A stretch of 64,000 nucleotides of DNA from Nosema muscidifuracis (lineage: Eukaryota; Microsporidia; Nosematidae). Shown here one piece after another: positions 38,892 through 49,848 of this stretch. Numbering within the stretch: position 1 is the stretch's first letter; every line of letters begins with the position of its first letter. The notes below the pieces were generated by a model. The model worked only from the letters and a program-made list of their open reading frames with translations. It had not been told where the DNA came from and did not search any database. Location: NCBI GenBank assembly GCA_028335825.1, contig JAIOKI010000020.1, positions 310,001-374,000 of the forward strand, in the 5' to 3' direction. The translations under genes were made by a program, and so were the position numbers.

Positions 38892-39845
38892 TCATACTTT
38901 AATTCCTAATGAATCTACTTGCATAACTTTAATAACTGTATTTCTGTATACTCCATCATAACCAGTAGACCAATCATCACCTAAGCCATATGCATATAAT
39001 TTTCCATCTGTACTAAAAGATCCTGCTGTAACAGGTAAATCTTCTGTTTTTGTAAATGTTTTAATTCTACTTAAATTATCATAAAAAATTATATCTCCAT
39101 TACTTCCTGCTGTTACTAAAACATTAGAATTCTTAGGAAAAATACTAACTGTATTTACAGAATAAACTTTTGTATCTTTTCTATGACTTCTAAATGTTAC
39201 TCCATTATAAAATGATGTAGTATTTATCATTTCACATTTACCTTCTATTCCTCCTACTAGAACAGATTTATCATCAGATCCTACGCTTAGACATTTAAAC
39301 ATATAACTGAATCTTGGAGTATGTTTTTTACGTGAATCTAGATTATTTACATTAGCTGAGTATAATATATTAGTTGATGTTCCATATGATAATAAATTAT
39401 TCTGTACATCCATACAGAATATTTTACCATCACATTCTATTGTTTTAGTACATTGTGCTGATCTAGTATCCCAAATTTTTATTGTTTTATCCCAACTAGC
39501 TGTTATAACTGAATTATACTGAGATCTTACTGATCTTATACCATCACTATGTGCTTTTATACTGTTAATAGAACTTTTTTCTAAATCTACGAAATGTAAA
39601 TATCCATCAGCACTTCCACCAAATGCATGTGATGGAGTATCTTTAGAAAAACAACAAGTTAAGATTGGTTTTGAATATCCCACTTTTGAAATGAAACCAG
39701 TTGGTACAGAAGGATTATATAAATTTATTGATCCATCCCAGCTTGATGTTATCATCATGTTATGGAGTGAACTAAAAGATATTTCAGATATTGAATCTGT
39801 TGGAGGTGATTGTAATTGAAAAATTTTAGCATTTGAGGAAATCAT
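38892..39845 (-). CDS. GLE2: mRNA export factor Rae1/Gle2 (WD40)
   Basis: A 317-residue seven-bladed WD40 protein at the nuclear pore that binds Nup98-type GLEBS motifs and supports mRNA export. LQSPPTDSISEISFSS opens the first blade, and SSWDGSINLY, ASWDKTIKIWDTR, GGIEGKCEMI, NTVSIFPKNSNVLVTAGSNG follow. The final LYAYGLGDDWSTGYDG corresponds to the AYA-YDWSKG segment of Rae1 and separates it from Bub3. Length is close to the family norm. ATG follows TAACCCCAAAG. Confidence 0.85.
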   Translation of the reverse strand: MISSNAKIFQLQSPPTDSISEISFSSLHNMMITSSWDGSINLYNPSVPTGFISKVGYSKPILTCCFSKDTPSHAFGGSADGYLHFVDLEKSSINSIKAHSDGIRSVRSQYNSVITASWDKTIKIWDTRSAQCTKTIECDGKIFCMDVQNNLLSYGTSTNILYSANVNNLDSRKKHTPRFSYMFKCLSVGSDDKSVLVGGIEGKCEMINTTSFYNGVTFRSHRKDTKVYSVNTVSIFPKNSNVLVTAGSNGDIIFYDNLSRIKTFTKTEDLPVTAGSFSTDGKLYAYGLGDDWSTGYDGVYRNTVIKVMQVDSLGIKV

Positions 39846-40167
39846 CTTTGGGGTTAAAAATGCAAATAGATAATATAGCTTTATATGGATTATTTATATG
39901 GATTGTATAGATTTGCATAGATTTATATAGATTATTTATATAGCCATATATGGATTATTTATATGGATTTTATAGGTTTATATAGATTATTTATATGGAT
40001 TGTTAGGTTTAGGTAGATTATTCATATATATTTTTAATAGACCTATATGGATTATCAAATATAAAACAAACTATTTAATATAACATATAATATACAAACC
40101 AAACTATATTATACTATATAACCAAACTATATTATATTACATAAATAAATAAAAATAGACCATTTAA
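39846..40167. repeat. Spacer with a short minisatellite
   Basis: Between about 39865 and 40060 the word TATATGGATTATTTATA and variants recur roughly ten times. 40070-40145 repeats ACCAAACTATATTATA. No gene. Confidence 0.5.
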
Positions 40168-40851
40168 TTAAGATTCTTCATTCATTTTCTTATTAAGAAA
40201 TACATACTTGTAATATAATATAAAAAAATCAGTATATAATATAACTTGAATAATACCTGTAGCTACTAATAAAGATCCAACTTTTAATCCTGCAATCTTC
40301 TTAATTATAAAATACAATGTATATAATGCTCTATATCCACCTAATAACATAATAAATGTAGAAGTTAAACTTTCACATTCTCCTTCTTCTTGGATTTGAA
40401 CAAGTTGTGGTAAAATACTTACACTTTCAAGTACTAAAGAAAAAACATATAAATATTCTGATATAAAATCATAAATTCCATTAGTATTTGGTTTTAGTAA
40501 AAAAGAAATTAAAGCTGATGGTAAAAGAATAATTCTAATTTTAAAAACATCTGTTTTTTTATCATAAGATGAATAATACTTAATTCTTATTAGATAAACA
40601 ACAAGACACTGAAAACTTATAAAAGATATTTTTAGAATAAGGTTGTAGACACTTGTCCATCTAGAAAAATTAACTTCAAATAAATCAAAATATCTGCTAA
40701 GAAATACTATCAAGTATAAGAACTGGGTTTTAAAACTTAATCCACTACAACTCTTAGTCTTCTCTATTTTCTGGGATAGAACTATTTTACTAAGAATATG
40801 TACAAAATCTCCTGAATATCTTAAAGTATTAGCAATAAACTCTAAACTCAT
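40168..40851 (-). CDS. ERD2: ER lumen protein retaining receptor (KDEL receptor)
   Basis: A 227-residue, seven-span Golgi receptor that returns K/HDEL proteins to the ER. FIANTLRYSGDFVHILSKIV, KTKSCSGLSFKTQFLYLIVF, LSRYFDLFE, YLYVFSLVLESVSILPQLVQ and GGYRALYTLYF follow the family closely. ATG 40851 is three bases after TACCCC. A longer in-frame reading would begin at 40998 inside a tRNA gene and is rejected. The promoter must lie in the 80 bases between this ATG and the divergent tRNA-Gln. Confidence 0.95.
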   Translation of the reverse strand: MSLEFIANTLRYSGDFVHILSKIVLSQKIEKTKSCSGLSFKTQFLYLIVFLSRYFDLFEVNFSRWTSVYNLILKISFISFQCLVVYLIRIKYYSSYDKKTDVFKIRIILLPSALISFLLKPNTNGIYDFISEYLYVFSLVLESVSILPQLVQIQEEGECESLTSTFIMLLGGYRALYTLYFIIKKIAGLKVGSLLVATGIIQVILYTDFFILYYKYVFLNKKMNEES

Positions 40852-40854
40852 TTT

Positions 40855-40858
40855 GGGG
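40855..40858 (-). promoter_or_regulatory. CCCC start signal of ERD2
   Basis: GGGG on the plus strand, three bases upstream of ATG 40851. It distinguishes the true start from an upstream extension through the tRNA. Confidence 0.65.
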
Positions 40859-40931
40859 TAAAAATATTTTTTTATATAACTAGTTATAAAATTAACAAGG
40901 GTTAAAAAAAATAAAAAAAAAAATTGACCAT

Positions 40932-41003
40932 GGTTGTGTGGTGTAATGGTTATCACATCAGACTCTGAATCTGATAATCCGAGTTCGAATCTCGGCATGA
41001 CCT
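40932..41003 (+). tRNA. tRNA-Gln (anticodon CTG)
   Basis: A 72-base cloverleaf. The acceptor GGTTGTG pairs with CATGACC (two G-T wobbles), the D arm is GTGTAATGGTTATCAC, the anticodon stem TCAGA/TCTGA holds loop CTCTGAA with anticodon CTG, and the T arm CGAG-TTCGAAT-CTCG is perfect. Discriminator T41003 begins a T-run (41003-41008) that can end Pol III transcription. No intron. Confidence 0.95.
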
Positions 41004-41676
41004 TTTTTATTGTTAATAAATTTTTATAATATTTAGATATATAAAGTATTAGTTTAATAGAGATAATAGGTTATATTTTCTTATATATTCAAATGTTTTA
41101 TTTTTAATATATTGATTAAATATTAATTATATGTACTTTAATAAATTTAATATATATTCAAATGATAGATTAATATATAAATAATATTATAGTACAAAGT
41201 ATCATAAAACTGTATAACATCTATCACTAATATATTTAAGAATGCTAGGAAACAATTACAATAGAAAATACAATAATTTGTATTATTTTTCTGTAATAAA
41301 TATAGCATTAGACAGAAAAATAGGCTATGTAGAAAAATAGAGTCAAATTTAAAAACAGATGTTATAGCATATTCAGTCTACAGTATTAAAAAAGACCTTT
41401 AACTTTTTTCTTGAAGTGGTAAATTTAAAATTCAAATAAGTTTAGAAATACGTTTAACTAAAAAACTAAATGTAAACAAATATTTAATTAATTATTTTAT
41501 TGTTATTAAATTTTCTATTGTTATTAAATATTCTATTTTAATAAATAACTTCCTACACTAATAAATAAAATTACATAATAATTAAAAAATGTTCTATCTA
41601 TTTTATAAACATTCCAATTAAACAAATTACATTTTAATTAATAACATTTTTATATATTTCATTACTTACCCTTCTA
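41004..41676. other. Spacer after tRNA-Gln
   Basis: AT-rich with no gene seen. From here to the right edge the gene density falls sharply. The last bases carry an ACCC signal for the small gene at 41677. Confidence 0.4.
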
Positions 41677-41877
41677 ATGTTATTCCTTGGTATATTATCA
41701 CTATATGAAAAAAATAGGTTACTCATTTTAGATGAAAACATAAGCAGGGATATTATATTATGCCAATCCTCAGATACAAATAATATAATTGATAAAGATT
41801 TATACATTCTTCTAGATATTTGTGATATGATAGATTGGGAATTTAAGTTTTTATATGAACTTGATGATACTGAATAA
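41677..41877 (+). CDS. Small acidic protein, 66 aa
   Basis: MLFLGILSLYEKNRLLILDE followed by an acidic, Asp/Leu/Ile-rich body ending WEFKFLYELDDTE. An ACCC run seven bases before the ATG supports translation. The first ten residues are hydrophobic but too short and charged afterwards for a clear signal peptide. No family is recognised. It could be a small subunit of a nuclear complex. Confidence 0.5.
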   Translation: MLFLGILSLYEKNRLLILDENISRDIILCQSSDTNNIIDKDLYILLDICDMIDWEFKFLYELDDTE

Positions 41878-42721
41878 ATATTAATTAACTTATTTTTAGT
41901 AAAATAAATAGATATTAACTTATTTTATAATGTATTAACTAAAAATCTTTCTTTTGTTATTTTTAAGAATTTATCTTTTTAATTATAAGACTTATATAAA
42001 ATTAAAGAATAACTTTAATTATTCATATTTAAGTTTTATATTAATGATTTTTATTCACTTAAATTTCTCTATTAATGATTCTTTGAGGCTGTTCATAATT
42101 ATACTTCTAGAATCATCTTAAGTATTTTTATTAGATACAGTAAACTAGGAAGATAGAAGTTATGTATTGATTATAGAAGTTTGAATATTGATTATAGCAG
42201 TTCTATATTGAATAAGCAGTTTGAAATCACAAACAATATGATTCTCATCTTATAATTTTTTAATTATTCATCAATATATCATACTTACTAGTTTCTAATA
42301 AAATGATATAACTTTTAATTTCATTTAAAACAAATATATCAAGATTGTTATATTATTTATAGTCTACTCTTTCTTTTTGAGATAGATTAATAAATTATAT
42401 TTATTATTTAATAAATATATTACAGTTAGAAGATATTGATAAGTTTTATTTTTTTTAGTTAATACATTTTATATGATACAGAATATTTAATAAATAAGTT
42501 TTTATTTTAGTATCATAAAATAATTCGTTATCTGATTATTTAAATATAATTAATTTAATTATATTTCTTGATTATATAAATAAAGATTGAGTTCTTTATT
42601 GAGGAATAAATGTAGTACAAATGGATTGTTAAATTTTAATTTTTAATATATTAAATAGTTTGTTTGTTTCTACATATAAATAAAATATTGTAATTAACTT
42701 AATAATATCAAAACCTAATCC
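41878..42721. other. AT-rich gene-free stretch
   Basis: No open frame of note, no tandem repeat of more than two copies, and no start signal. The word TATGTATTGATTATAGAAGT recurs loosely near 42160-42210. Confidence 0.35.
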
Positions 42722-43087
42722 ATGAAAAATATTAATGTAAGAATGGTCGATACAAAAATATATATAAAGATACCTAATATATTAATAAGATTAAAAAATT
42801 ATGTTAAACCATTAAATAGAAGAGATAATTTAAATTCATTAGATCAAAAGGCAATAAATGCATTAGTAAAAATATATTTTTATCATAAATATTCATATTG
42901 TGATAAAATAACAGATATAGATAAATTAACATATTTATATGGTATAAGTAATAATGAATATACTGATCCAGTTGTAAAATTTGCACTTAGATATAATTTA
43001 AAAGTTGGTCTGTTTTTAATTCGTATAAATAGAATAATAAAAAATAGAAATGAATTGGCAAGGACGGTTAAAAAAATAAATAATTGA
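42722..43087 (+). CDS. Small basic protein, 121 aa, unknown
   Basis: A Lys/Ile/Asn-rich protein with no recognised domain. SLDQKAINALVKIYFYHKYS and DPVVKFALRYNLKVGLFLIR look like amphipathic helices, and a basic tail follows. The start context is CCTAATCC directly before ATG, a weak form of the C-run signal. It could be an orphan gene or a chance frame in AT-rich DNA. The even amino-acid mix slightly favours a gene. Confidence 0.4.
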   Translation: MKNINVRMVDTKIYIKIPNILIRLKNYVKPLNRRDNLNSLDQKAINALVKIYFYHKYSYCDKITDIDKLTYLYGISNNEYTDPVVKFALRYNLKVGLFLIRINRIIKNRNELARTVKKINN

Positions 43088-44832
43088 AATGTAATTTTAT
43101 TGTTGAGAATTATTAAAAAATAGATTTTTATTTGAAATTATTAAATTTAGTTTTACTTTGATTCGAGTGTAATTAATAATTTAAAATATCCTAGAGAAAT
43201 TGTTCTATTTAAAATTGAAAAGAGCATTATAGTAAAATATTTAATACTCATAAATGATGAAATTTTAATAATAGAAATAAAAATAATGAAATTTTAGTGA
43301 AATAAAAAAATGTTATAAGACAATCTTTAGAAATTAAGGATGAAAATTGATAAAATATGACTTACTAAATATGAACTCTCTAAAATACATGGTTTTTAAA
43401 GTAAAAGAATTTAAATTGTTAAAAATAGGAGAGATAACAAAAATTTATAATTTTAAATACAATATGACATTTAAAAAATTCTCTAATTGATTATATTAAA
43501 TTATTAATTTATTTTTATATAATTTCTTATATTAAAAGTAAATCCTAAAGCTAACATAAAAAACATTGTAGATACTTCTATTTAATATTACTGATTAATT
43601 CATTACTTTTTAATAATCAGATAGAGGTAATTTTTACAATCAATGCCTTAATGATATTTTAGGGAGTAATATATATTATTAGTCTAATAAATCATAAACT
43701 TATTTTATATATAATTATTTAATATTATTATCTTCTTATGTTTTTCTTTAAATATTATTATTTCATATAACATTATTTTATATAACATTATTTAATATCA
43801 TTATCTTCTTATGTTTTTCTTTAAAATTTATTATTTTTTAATTCTGTTTTTAGTTTCTTTTTATTAATTCTTAAAATTTTCAACTTCACTAATTTATTAA
43901 TTAAATTCTTTAATATTTTATTTAACATTTAAAATTGTCTATTTAATTAATATTTACATGATAACCAACATAAATTAATTTAAGTTTTTTATTATCTTTT
44001 TTATTACTGAAGCTAAATATAAAATGATTGGATGTTACATCAATTAATTTATCACTCTTATTATATTAAATTATTAGAAAAATAATTAAAAATAATTATT
44101 TTTATATTGAATTCTTTACTTCGTTATTTTCTAATATAAAAAAAAATAATTATTTATAAATAATTAATCATAAATAAAAATCAATCTACCAATAAATAAT
44201 CTAATTGATCTTAACTAAATTTGTATAATCTAATTGATCTTAACTAAATTTTATAATTCAATTGATATTAACTAATTTGTATAATCTAATTGATTTTAAC
44301 TAAATTTTATAATTTATTTGATATTAATAAATTTTATAATCTAATTTTGATTAATAATAAATTTACAAAAATATTTTAAATTTTAATTTATAAAGCTAAT
44401 TTGAAATTTTTAATTTATAAATCTAATTTGAAATTTTTAATTAAAAATTATACAACATTATTAAAAATAATCAAAAAAATTATAATATAAAAAATTAAAT
44501 ACATAATTTATTCACATTATTAATTAAAATCTTAAAAATAGATTTTCTATATCTACCAATTATAAAAAATATTTGATTAAAAATTGTTAAACAGGTTATA
44601 AATTAATTTTTTATTGATTATAAAATCACTCCTTTTATTATTTTAATATCTTATGACTATTAAAAATAACCTATAAAATATTAAAAAATTAAAGGAGGCC
44701 ATTTTTAGCAAATAAAATCATTTTTAATAAACAATTAAAAAATCAATTTGATTTTTTAACAATGATTAAATGTTAATTAATTGGTTAAATTAATTTTAAA
44801 AAAGTATTTAAGAAAATTTAATTAATAATTTA
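43088..44832. repeat. Gene-free stretch with a 33-bp repeat
   Basis: Five degenerate copies of TATAATCTAATTGATCTTAA plus CTAAATTT (about 33 bases) lie at 44196-44345. A near-perfect inverted repeat of TATTAGAAAAATAA with TTATTTTCTAATA flanks about 44072-44135. AAAGGAGGCC at 44692 is a short GC-richer island with no partner. No gene. Confidence 0.4.
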
Positions 44833-45024
44833 ATGAAGTTTGTTATTTATATATTTTTATTATATAACTCTGTATATTCTCACTGTTGTGGATCTAGTGA
44901 TCCTAGTCAATCGAAAGATAAATCACCAAAAACAAAATCAACTGATTCATCTCCTACTAAATCTCAAGATCAACCTACAACTGAAGAAAAAACTGATGGA
45001 ACTTCCCAACCAAAATCTTCTTAG
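44833..45024 (+). CDS. Small secreted Ser/Thr/Lys-rich protein, 63 aa
   Basis: A likely signal peptide (MKFVIYIFLLYNSVYS, cleavage before HCC) is followed by a short hydrophilic chain with two adjacent cysteines and many Ser, Thr, Lys, Pro and Gln (KSPKTKSTDSSPTKSQDQ). This layout is typical of small exported or spore-coat proteins in microsporidia, but no homologue is recognised. After the TAG the same frame runs on for ten codons (FAGESCSAKK) to TAA at 45057 and holds a third cysteine, so read-through or a recent stop is possible. No CCC signal is seen. Confidence 0.5.
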   Translation: MKFVIYIFLLYNSVYSHCCGSSDPSQSKDKSPKTKSTDSSPTKSQDQPTTEEKTDGTSQPKSS

Positions 45025-45057
45025 TTTGCTGGTGAGAGTTGTTCAGCTAAAAAATAA

Positions 45058-46935
45058 ATGTTAAATTTATTGTTATTTTTTATTTATTAATATTTCTTTA
45101 TAATTATTTTATAAGGAAGTTTAAGAATTATAGTTTATATTGAAGCATGTATTAAAAAATAGTTTAATTTAAGTACAATTAAATATAGATAGTTTTTATA
45201 TAATAAACAGTTTTTTATCTTAATGTCTACTTAATTATTAGCTTTTTTAATTTCTTAAACTAATTTTTATTATTAATGTTTCAAGAGTCATCTTATTTAA
45301 TTTAAATTGATATATGCATGTACTTTGCTGATTAAATTAATATTTTATCTGTAAATTTTGTGATATTTAAATATTATACAATATCACATAGGAATGATTT
45401 TCTATTAAAATATCAAAAAAGTGATGATATAAATTTTTTATCTTATCGATTAAATATATTCTTGGTAAGCTTACATTCAATTTTTAATTAATTCTGTAAG
45501 GGTTTTTTGTTTATAATGGAAGAAATAGAAATTTTGATAGCATTAAGAAAAATGAATACAAAGAAAAATTTTTATAGTTGTATTTGTAATGACTTATATT
45601 TATTATTATTTGACATTAAAAAGTATTAGTGCTAATTTATTTTTTATTAAACCTTATTAAAATCTAATAAAAGTATTTACAATAAAATTCTACAGTTAAG
45701 TAGAAGTAATTTTTTTATTATTGAAATATTTGATTATCGTAAGCATATAAATATTAAAAACATATTTTTCTTATAATATGACATATTTAATTAATACTTT
45801 CAAATAACATAAAAAAAGTGAAAAATAACTTTCTTAAAATTGAAAATGTCTAACCAAGAAATTCATTGTTTTAAATAAGAAATTCAATGTCTAACCAAGA
45901 AATTCAATGTTTTAAATAAGATAGATAATAAAAGATAATATTTATAAAAATAACTATATAAAACATATTTTAATAAGATTAGACTTGTCATATTTTTGTC
46001 TATGTAAAATATATAAAAATAGTTTTTAATTAAAATATATTTGGTTGTTTGTCTAAGACACTCAAATTAAATTATTAGTTTTGAATCTTTTAATTAACAC
46101 TTATAATAATTAGAATTTTTATAAATTAAAGTGATTTTAAGTAATAAGAAAAAAAAATAATTGCTATTTAGAGAAAAATCTAGTATAAGACTATTTAAAA
46201 TAAAAATAAATATACATTTATATAAGCAGAAATTACGAACTAATAAAATAATTTAATTATTACTTGACATAGTAGATATTAGAAGAGAAAAAAATATAAT
46301 TTTATAAATAAAAATAACGTTATAAAAAATATTAGCAAGAGAATTAGAAAAATTGAGAAATACAACTAGTGATCAATAAACTTTTTTTATAACATGGCTT
46401 TAAAAGCAAAGTAGTTTAATAAAAAATCTTCGACAAGATAGCAAAAAAAAGAGACTAATACAAAATAGTGAAGAATTTAACTTTAATTATATTTAATAAA
46501 TTACTATGAAGAAGATTTTGATCAAATAAGACAAGATAAGAAATATCATTTAGAAGGTGAAATAAAGTCCTTAATATTCACTTGAAACCAATTTATATGG
46601 TTAAACATTTAACTAAATGAAATTTAAAATTAATTACTGAATTATTTTATATCAAATAAGAACTTCAAAATAAAAAATTAGTATGAAAATACGATATACC
46701 AAAAAAGATATTTTATTTCAAATCAATAGATCAAAATAGTAAGAGTTTACTAACTTGATCTTTTTACAGACTTGTATTATTTTGTAATAAAATAATACAA
46801 AATTAACAATCAATAATGATAAATTAGTAAAGAAAAAGAATATTTAATATGACTTTAAAAAGTCAACTTAGATAATTTATTATTTTGAATAATTAAAATA
46901 TAGCTGATTGTAATATAAACTTAACAAATCATATT
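45058..46935. repeat. AT-rich desert with a 41-bp duplication
   Basis: GTCTAACCAAGAAATTCA occurs at 45848 and 45889 within a 41-base direct duplication. Otherwise no gene, RNA or start signal is recognised over nearly 1.9 kb. Confidence 0.4.
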
Positions 46936-47898
46936 TTATTCAAGTCTTAAGCTAGAATATATTGAAATAAATATTAAAGAAATTGTCATAACAATAGCTG
47001 GTACTAATTTTTTGAGATTCTTGTTATTATCCTTAATTCCTAGATTTACTAATATTAAAAATAATAATGTAGAGATAATTGATAAGGACATCATAGAATA
47101 AAATCTAAATTGTTGACAATTAGATATACTAGTATTTATAGATTCAGAATCAATAAATCTGTAATTATCTATCAGATTTTTCGCATCTGATAAATTAATA
47201 TAACTTATATCTCTTTTAACAATAGATTTAGCAATATCATCATCTTCAGGACAAATTACTGGAATACATTTTTCTTCTTTTTGAACTTCTTCAATTTCAG
47301 TACTATTAGTACGAAGTTTTATTCCTAAAATATTTTCAACTTCTTCAATCTCCCATAAATAATTACCATTCCTACAATATTGTTGAGGAACTTTCTTTAA
47401 ATTTAATTTTATACAATCAGGTGAATTATCACAACCATCTCTTAAATCTAAGGAATTACATATTAGTTTTTTAAATACTGTTTTTGTATCACATAATTTG
47501 ATCACATCAGTGTTGATATTTTTAATTGTATCTGATAAATCGTTATCTGTCGCTATTGATATTAATTTTCCATCATGAACTTTTTTATCAAGAAAAGAAC
47601 AATCATTATACCTTCTATCATACCATAAATTATCAAGATCATAAGCTGAACATCCATAATCAATATATGAATTAATAAAATATTCTCCTATACAATCATG
47701 GTTACATTTACACAATTTACGAGCAATATTAACCAGACATTTTGGTAATTTTCGTAAAGCAGGTATTAATTCCTTTTCTTCTTCAATACTGTATGTCTTA
47801 AGCCTTTTGCAAATTTCTGCTGATTGTGATAAATGTAAATCTCGCCATAATTTGAACTCATTCATTGTTTCATTATCTTCTCTTGTGAATTCATCCAT
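46936..47898 (-). CDS. Cysteine-rich membrane-hairpin family protein, copy 1
   Basis: A 320-residue protein of a family I do not recognise, paralogous to 49849-50841. An N-terminal helix with KLWRDLHLSQSAEICKRL leads into a cysteine-rich domain: LRKLPKCLVN, RKLCKCNHDC, YGCSAYDLDNLWYD, NDCSFLDKKV, LICNSLDLRDGCDNSPDCIK and QQYCRNG. A linker with one more C-x-x-x-C pair follows. Two spans near the C-terminus (MMSLSIISTLLFLILVNLG and VPAIVMTISLIFISIYSSL) form a hairpin. No signal peptide is seen. The many paired cysteines suggest an oxidising compartment. A C-run precedes the ATG (GGGGG at 47905-47909 on the plus strand). Confidence 0.7.
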   Translation of the reverse strand: MDEFTREDNETMNEFKLWRDLHLSQSAEICKRLKTYSIEEEKELIPALRKLPKCLVNIARKLCKCNHDCIGEYFINSYIDYGCSAYDLDNLWYDRRYNDCSFLDKKVHDGKLISIATDNDLSDTIKNINTDVIKLCDTKTVFKKLICNSLDLRDGCDNSPDCIKLNLKKVPQQYCRNGNYLWEIEEVENILGIKLRTNSTEIEEVQKEEKCIPVICPEDDDIAKSIVKRDISYINLSDAKNLIDNYRFIDSESINTSISNCQQFRFYSMMSLSIISTLLFLILVNLGIKDNNKNLKKLVPAIVMTISLIFISIYSSLRLE

Positions 47899-49848
47899 AA
47901 TTAATGGGGGCTGATCAAATATATAGATTTTTAAATCAATTTAATTAAATTTCGTAACAATCCGTTTTTGATTTAATTTGTTTTTTACTGTTATATCATG
48001 TAAATTAGTTTTTATATTTTGTATTCCACAAATTATAATAATTAAAAACTTTATAATTCTAATTTATGTATAAAATAAATTTAATATTATAAAATCTATC
48101 TTTATAAATATATAATTAAATCACTTTAATTTAAAAACATATTTAATATAAATAAATTTAATATTATAAAATCAATTAAATTTCAATAAAATAAATTTTT
48201 AAATATTAAATAAATCAATTGTTAAAATCTCTTTTAATTTAAATTAATTTATAACAAAATAAAATCAAAACTTATTTATTATAATAAATAAATTTAATTG
48301 GAGTATAATAAATTTCAATATTATAATATAAATGATCTTTCAGAGATATTAAATTTTTCTGTATAAAAATGATCATTTTTATAAAATAAATTTTACAAGT
48401 ATATCTTTAATTTTATCATAAGATTGGTTTTTTAACTAAATTTTAATATAATTTTTTGATAAAAGATTAATATTAAATTTGATCAAAAAGATTTCTTTTA
48501 TAAAATAATTTAATTTGGAATATGTTTAATATTGATTAAGAATTTGATGTTAATTTTTTTTAGTTAGGTTCTGTATCTTATTTATTGTAAAATTATAAAT
48601 TGAAACTTGATATATTTTTAGGTTTAAAATATTTCTATTTGAGTAAGTGAAAGGTTCATCTTATTTTTATTAAAATCTATTTTCTATCTATAGAATTCCG
48701 AAACCATGGCTTAATATCGATATTTGACCAAGTAATCAATTTAAGATAAAAAAAACTAATTTAATATAAGATATACTTACTAATTTAATTTTATTAATGA
48801 ATGATACAAAAGTAGAATTATTTCGGGGATGATTACATAAGAATATTAATTATTAATCTCTAAATAGTTATTAAAGCTTGACTCTTGAATGTCTATGATA
48901 AGATATTGATACATTTTAAAGAATTAAGTTTAAATAAAAGAAGTCGAGAGCAAATTTGGAGATATAAGATAAGTACAAATTTAAAATTAACATATAAGAA
49001 GTTTATCTAAATCTAATTTATTTTAAGCGATATTTTGTTTCAAAGTTTTCATTTATATTTTAGTATGATTTGAAGCTTTAATTTTTAACAGCTAATATTT
49101 TATTACGTTTTAGTTAAATATTTTTGCATTCTTTATTTAACTCTAAAAATTTTTTATTTGGAGTATATTTTTTATCTGTTTAGGATCTTTTATAGTTTAA
49201 TTTCAGCTCTTATTTATTCTTTTTATATAAATTTCGTATTACTTCATCATTAGATTTCTTGGATAAAATCTTTTTCTTCATCGTTAAGCTTAAAAGAGTC
49301 GTCTCAATAAAATGCGTGGATTTTGCTGTTTATTATAGTTTGTTTTGACACTATTTAATTCATTATATAAAAAATTATGTTTTCTTTTCTTATGTACTAA
49401 CCTCTAAATTACTAATTTATTTCAATATTAATTAAATTAAAGGCAACATATCATATAAAACATGACAAAATTGTAAATACAGATTACTACAGAAATATTT
49501 GACCTTTTAATAATCATATTAACATTTTATTCAAAAATATATGTGGTTTTTTAAAACAACTCTATTGTTTAAATTAGGATTAACAATATTACAAAATTTA
49601 TGTTTTTTATTTATAAAGACGTGGAATTTAGTCACAATTAATATTTTTTTGTAAGTTAAATTTCTTTCTATCTGATTAAAAAAAATTAAATTAAGTAAAA
49701 TTATTTTATATGTCTTAACTATTTTATAATAATTAATATATAATTAATTATCTTAAAATTTTACAAAATATTCATGAAAATGTAAGATATTCATATTTTT
49801 ATAGCAAGGATAAATAATTTTAACTATTAATTTAATATTTTAATTATA
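47899..49848. other. AT-rich desert between the two paralogues
   Basis: No gene, tandem repeat array or LINE fragment is recognised. AAAAATGATCATTTTT near 48365-48380 is a short palindrome. Confidence 0.35.

Noticed and set aside
40852-40998. N-terminal extension of ERD2
   Set aside because: It reads antisense through the tRNA-Gln gene. The family start is at ATG 40851 next to CCCC.
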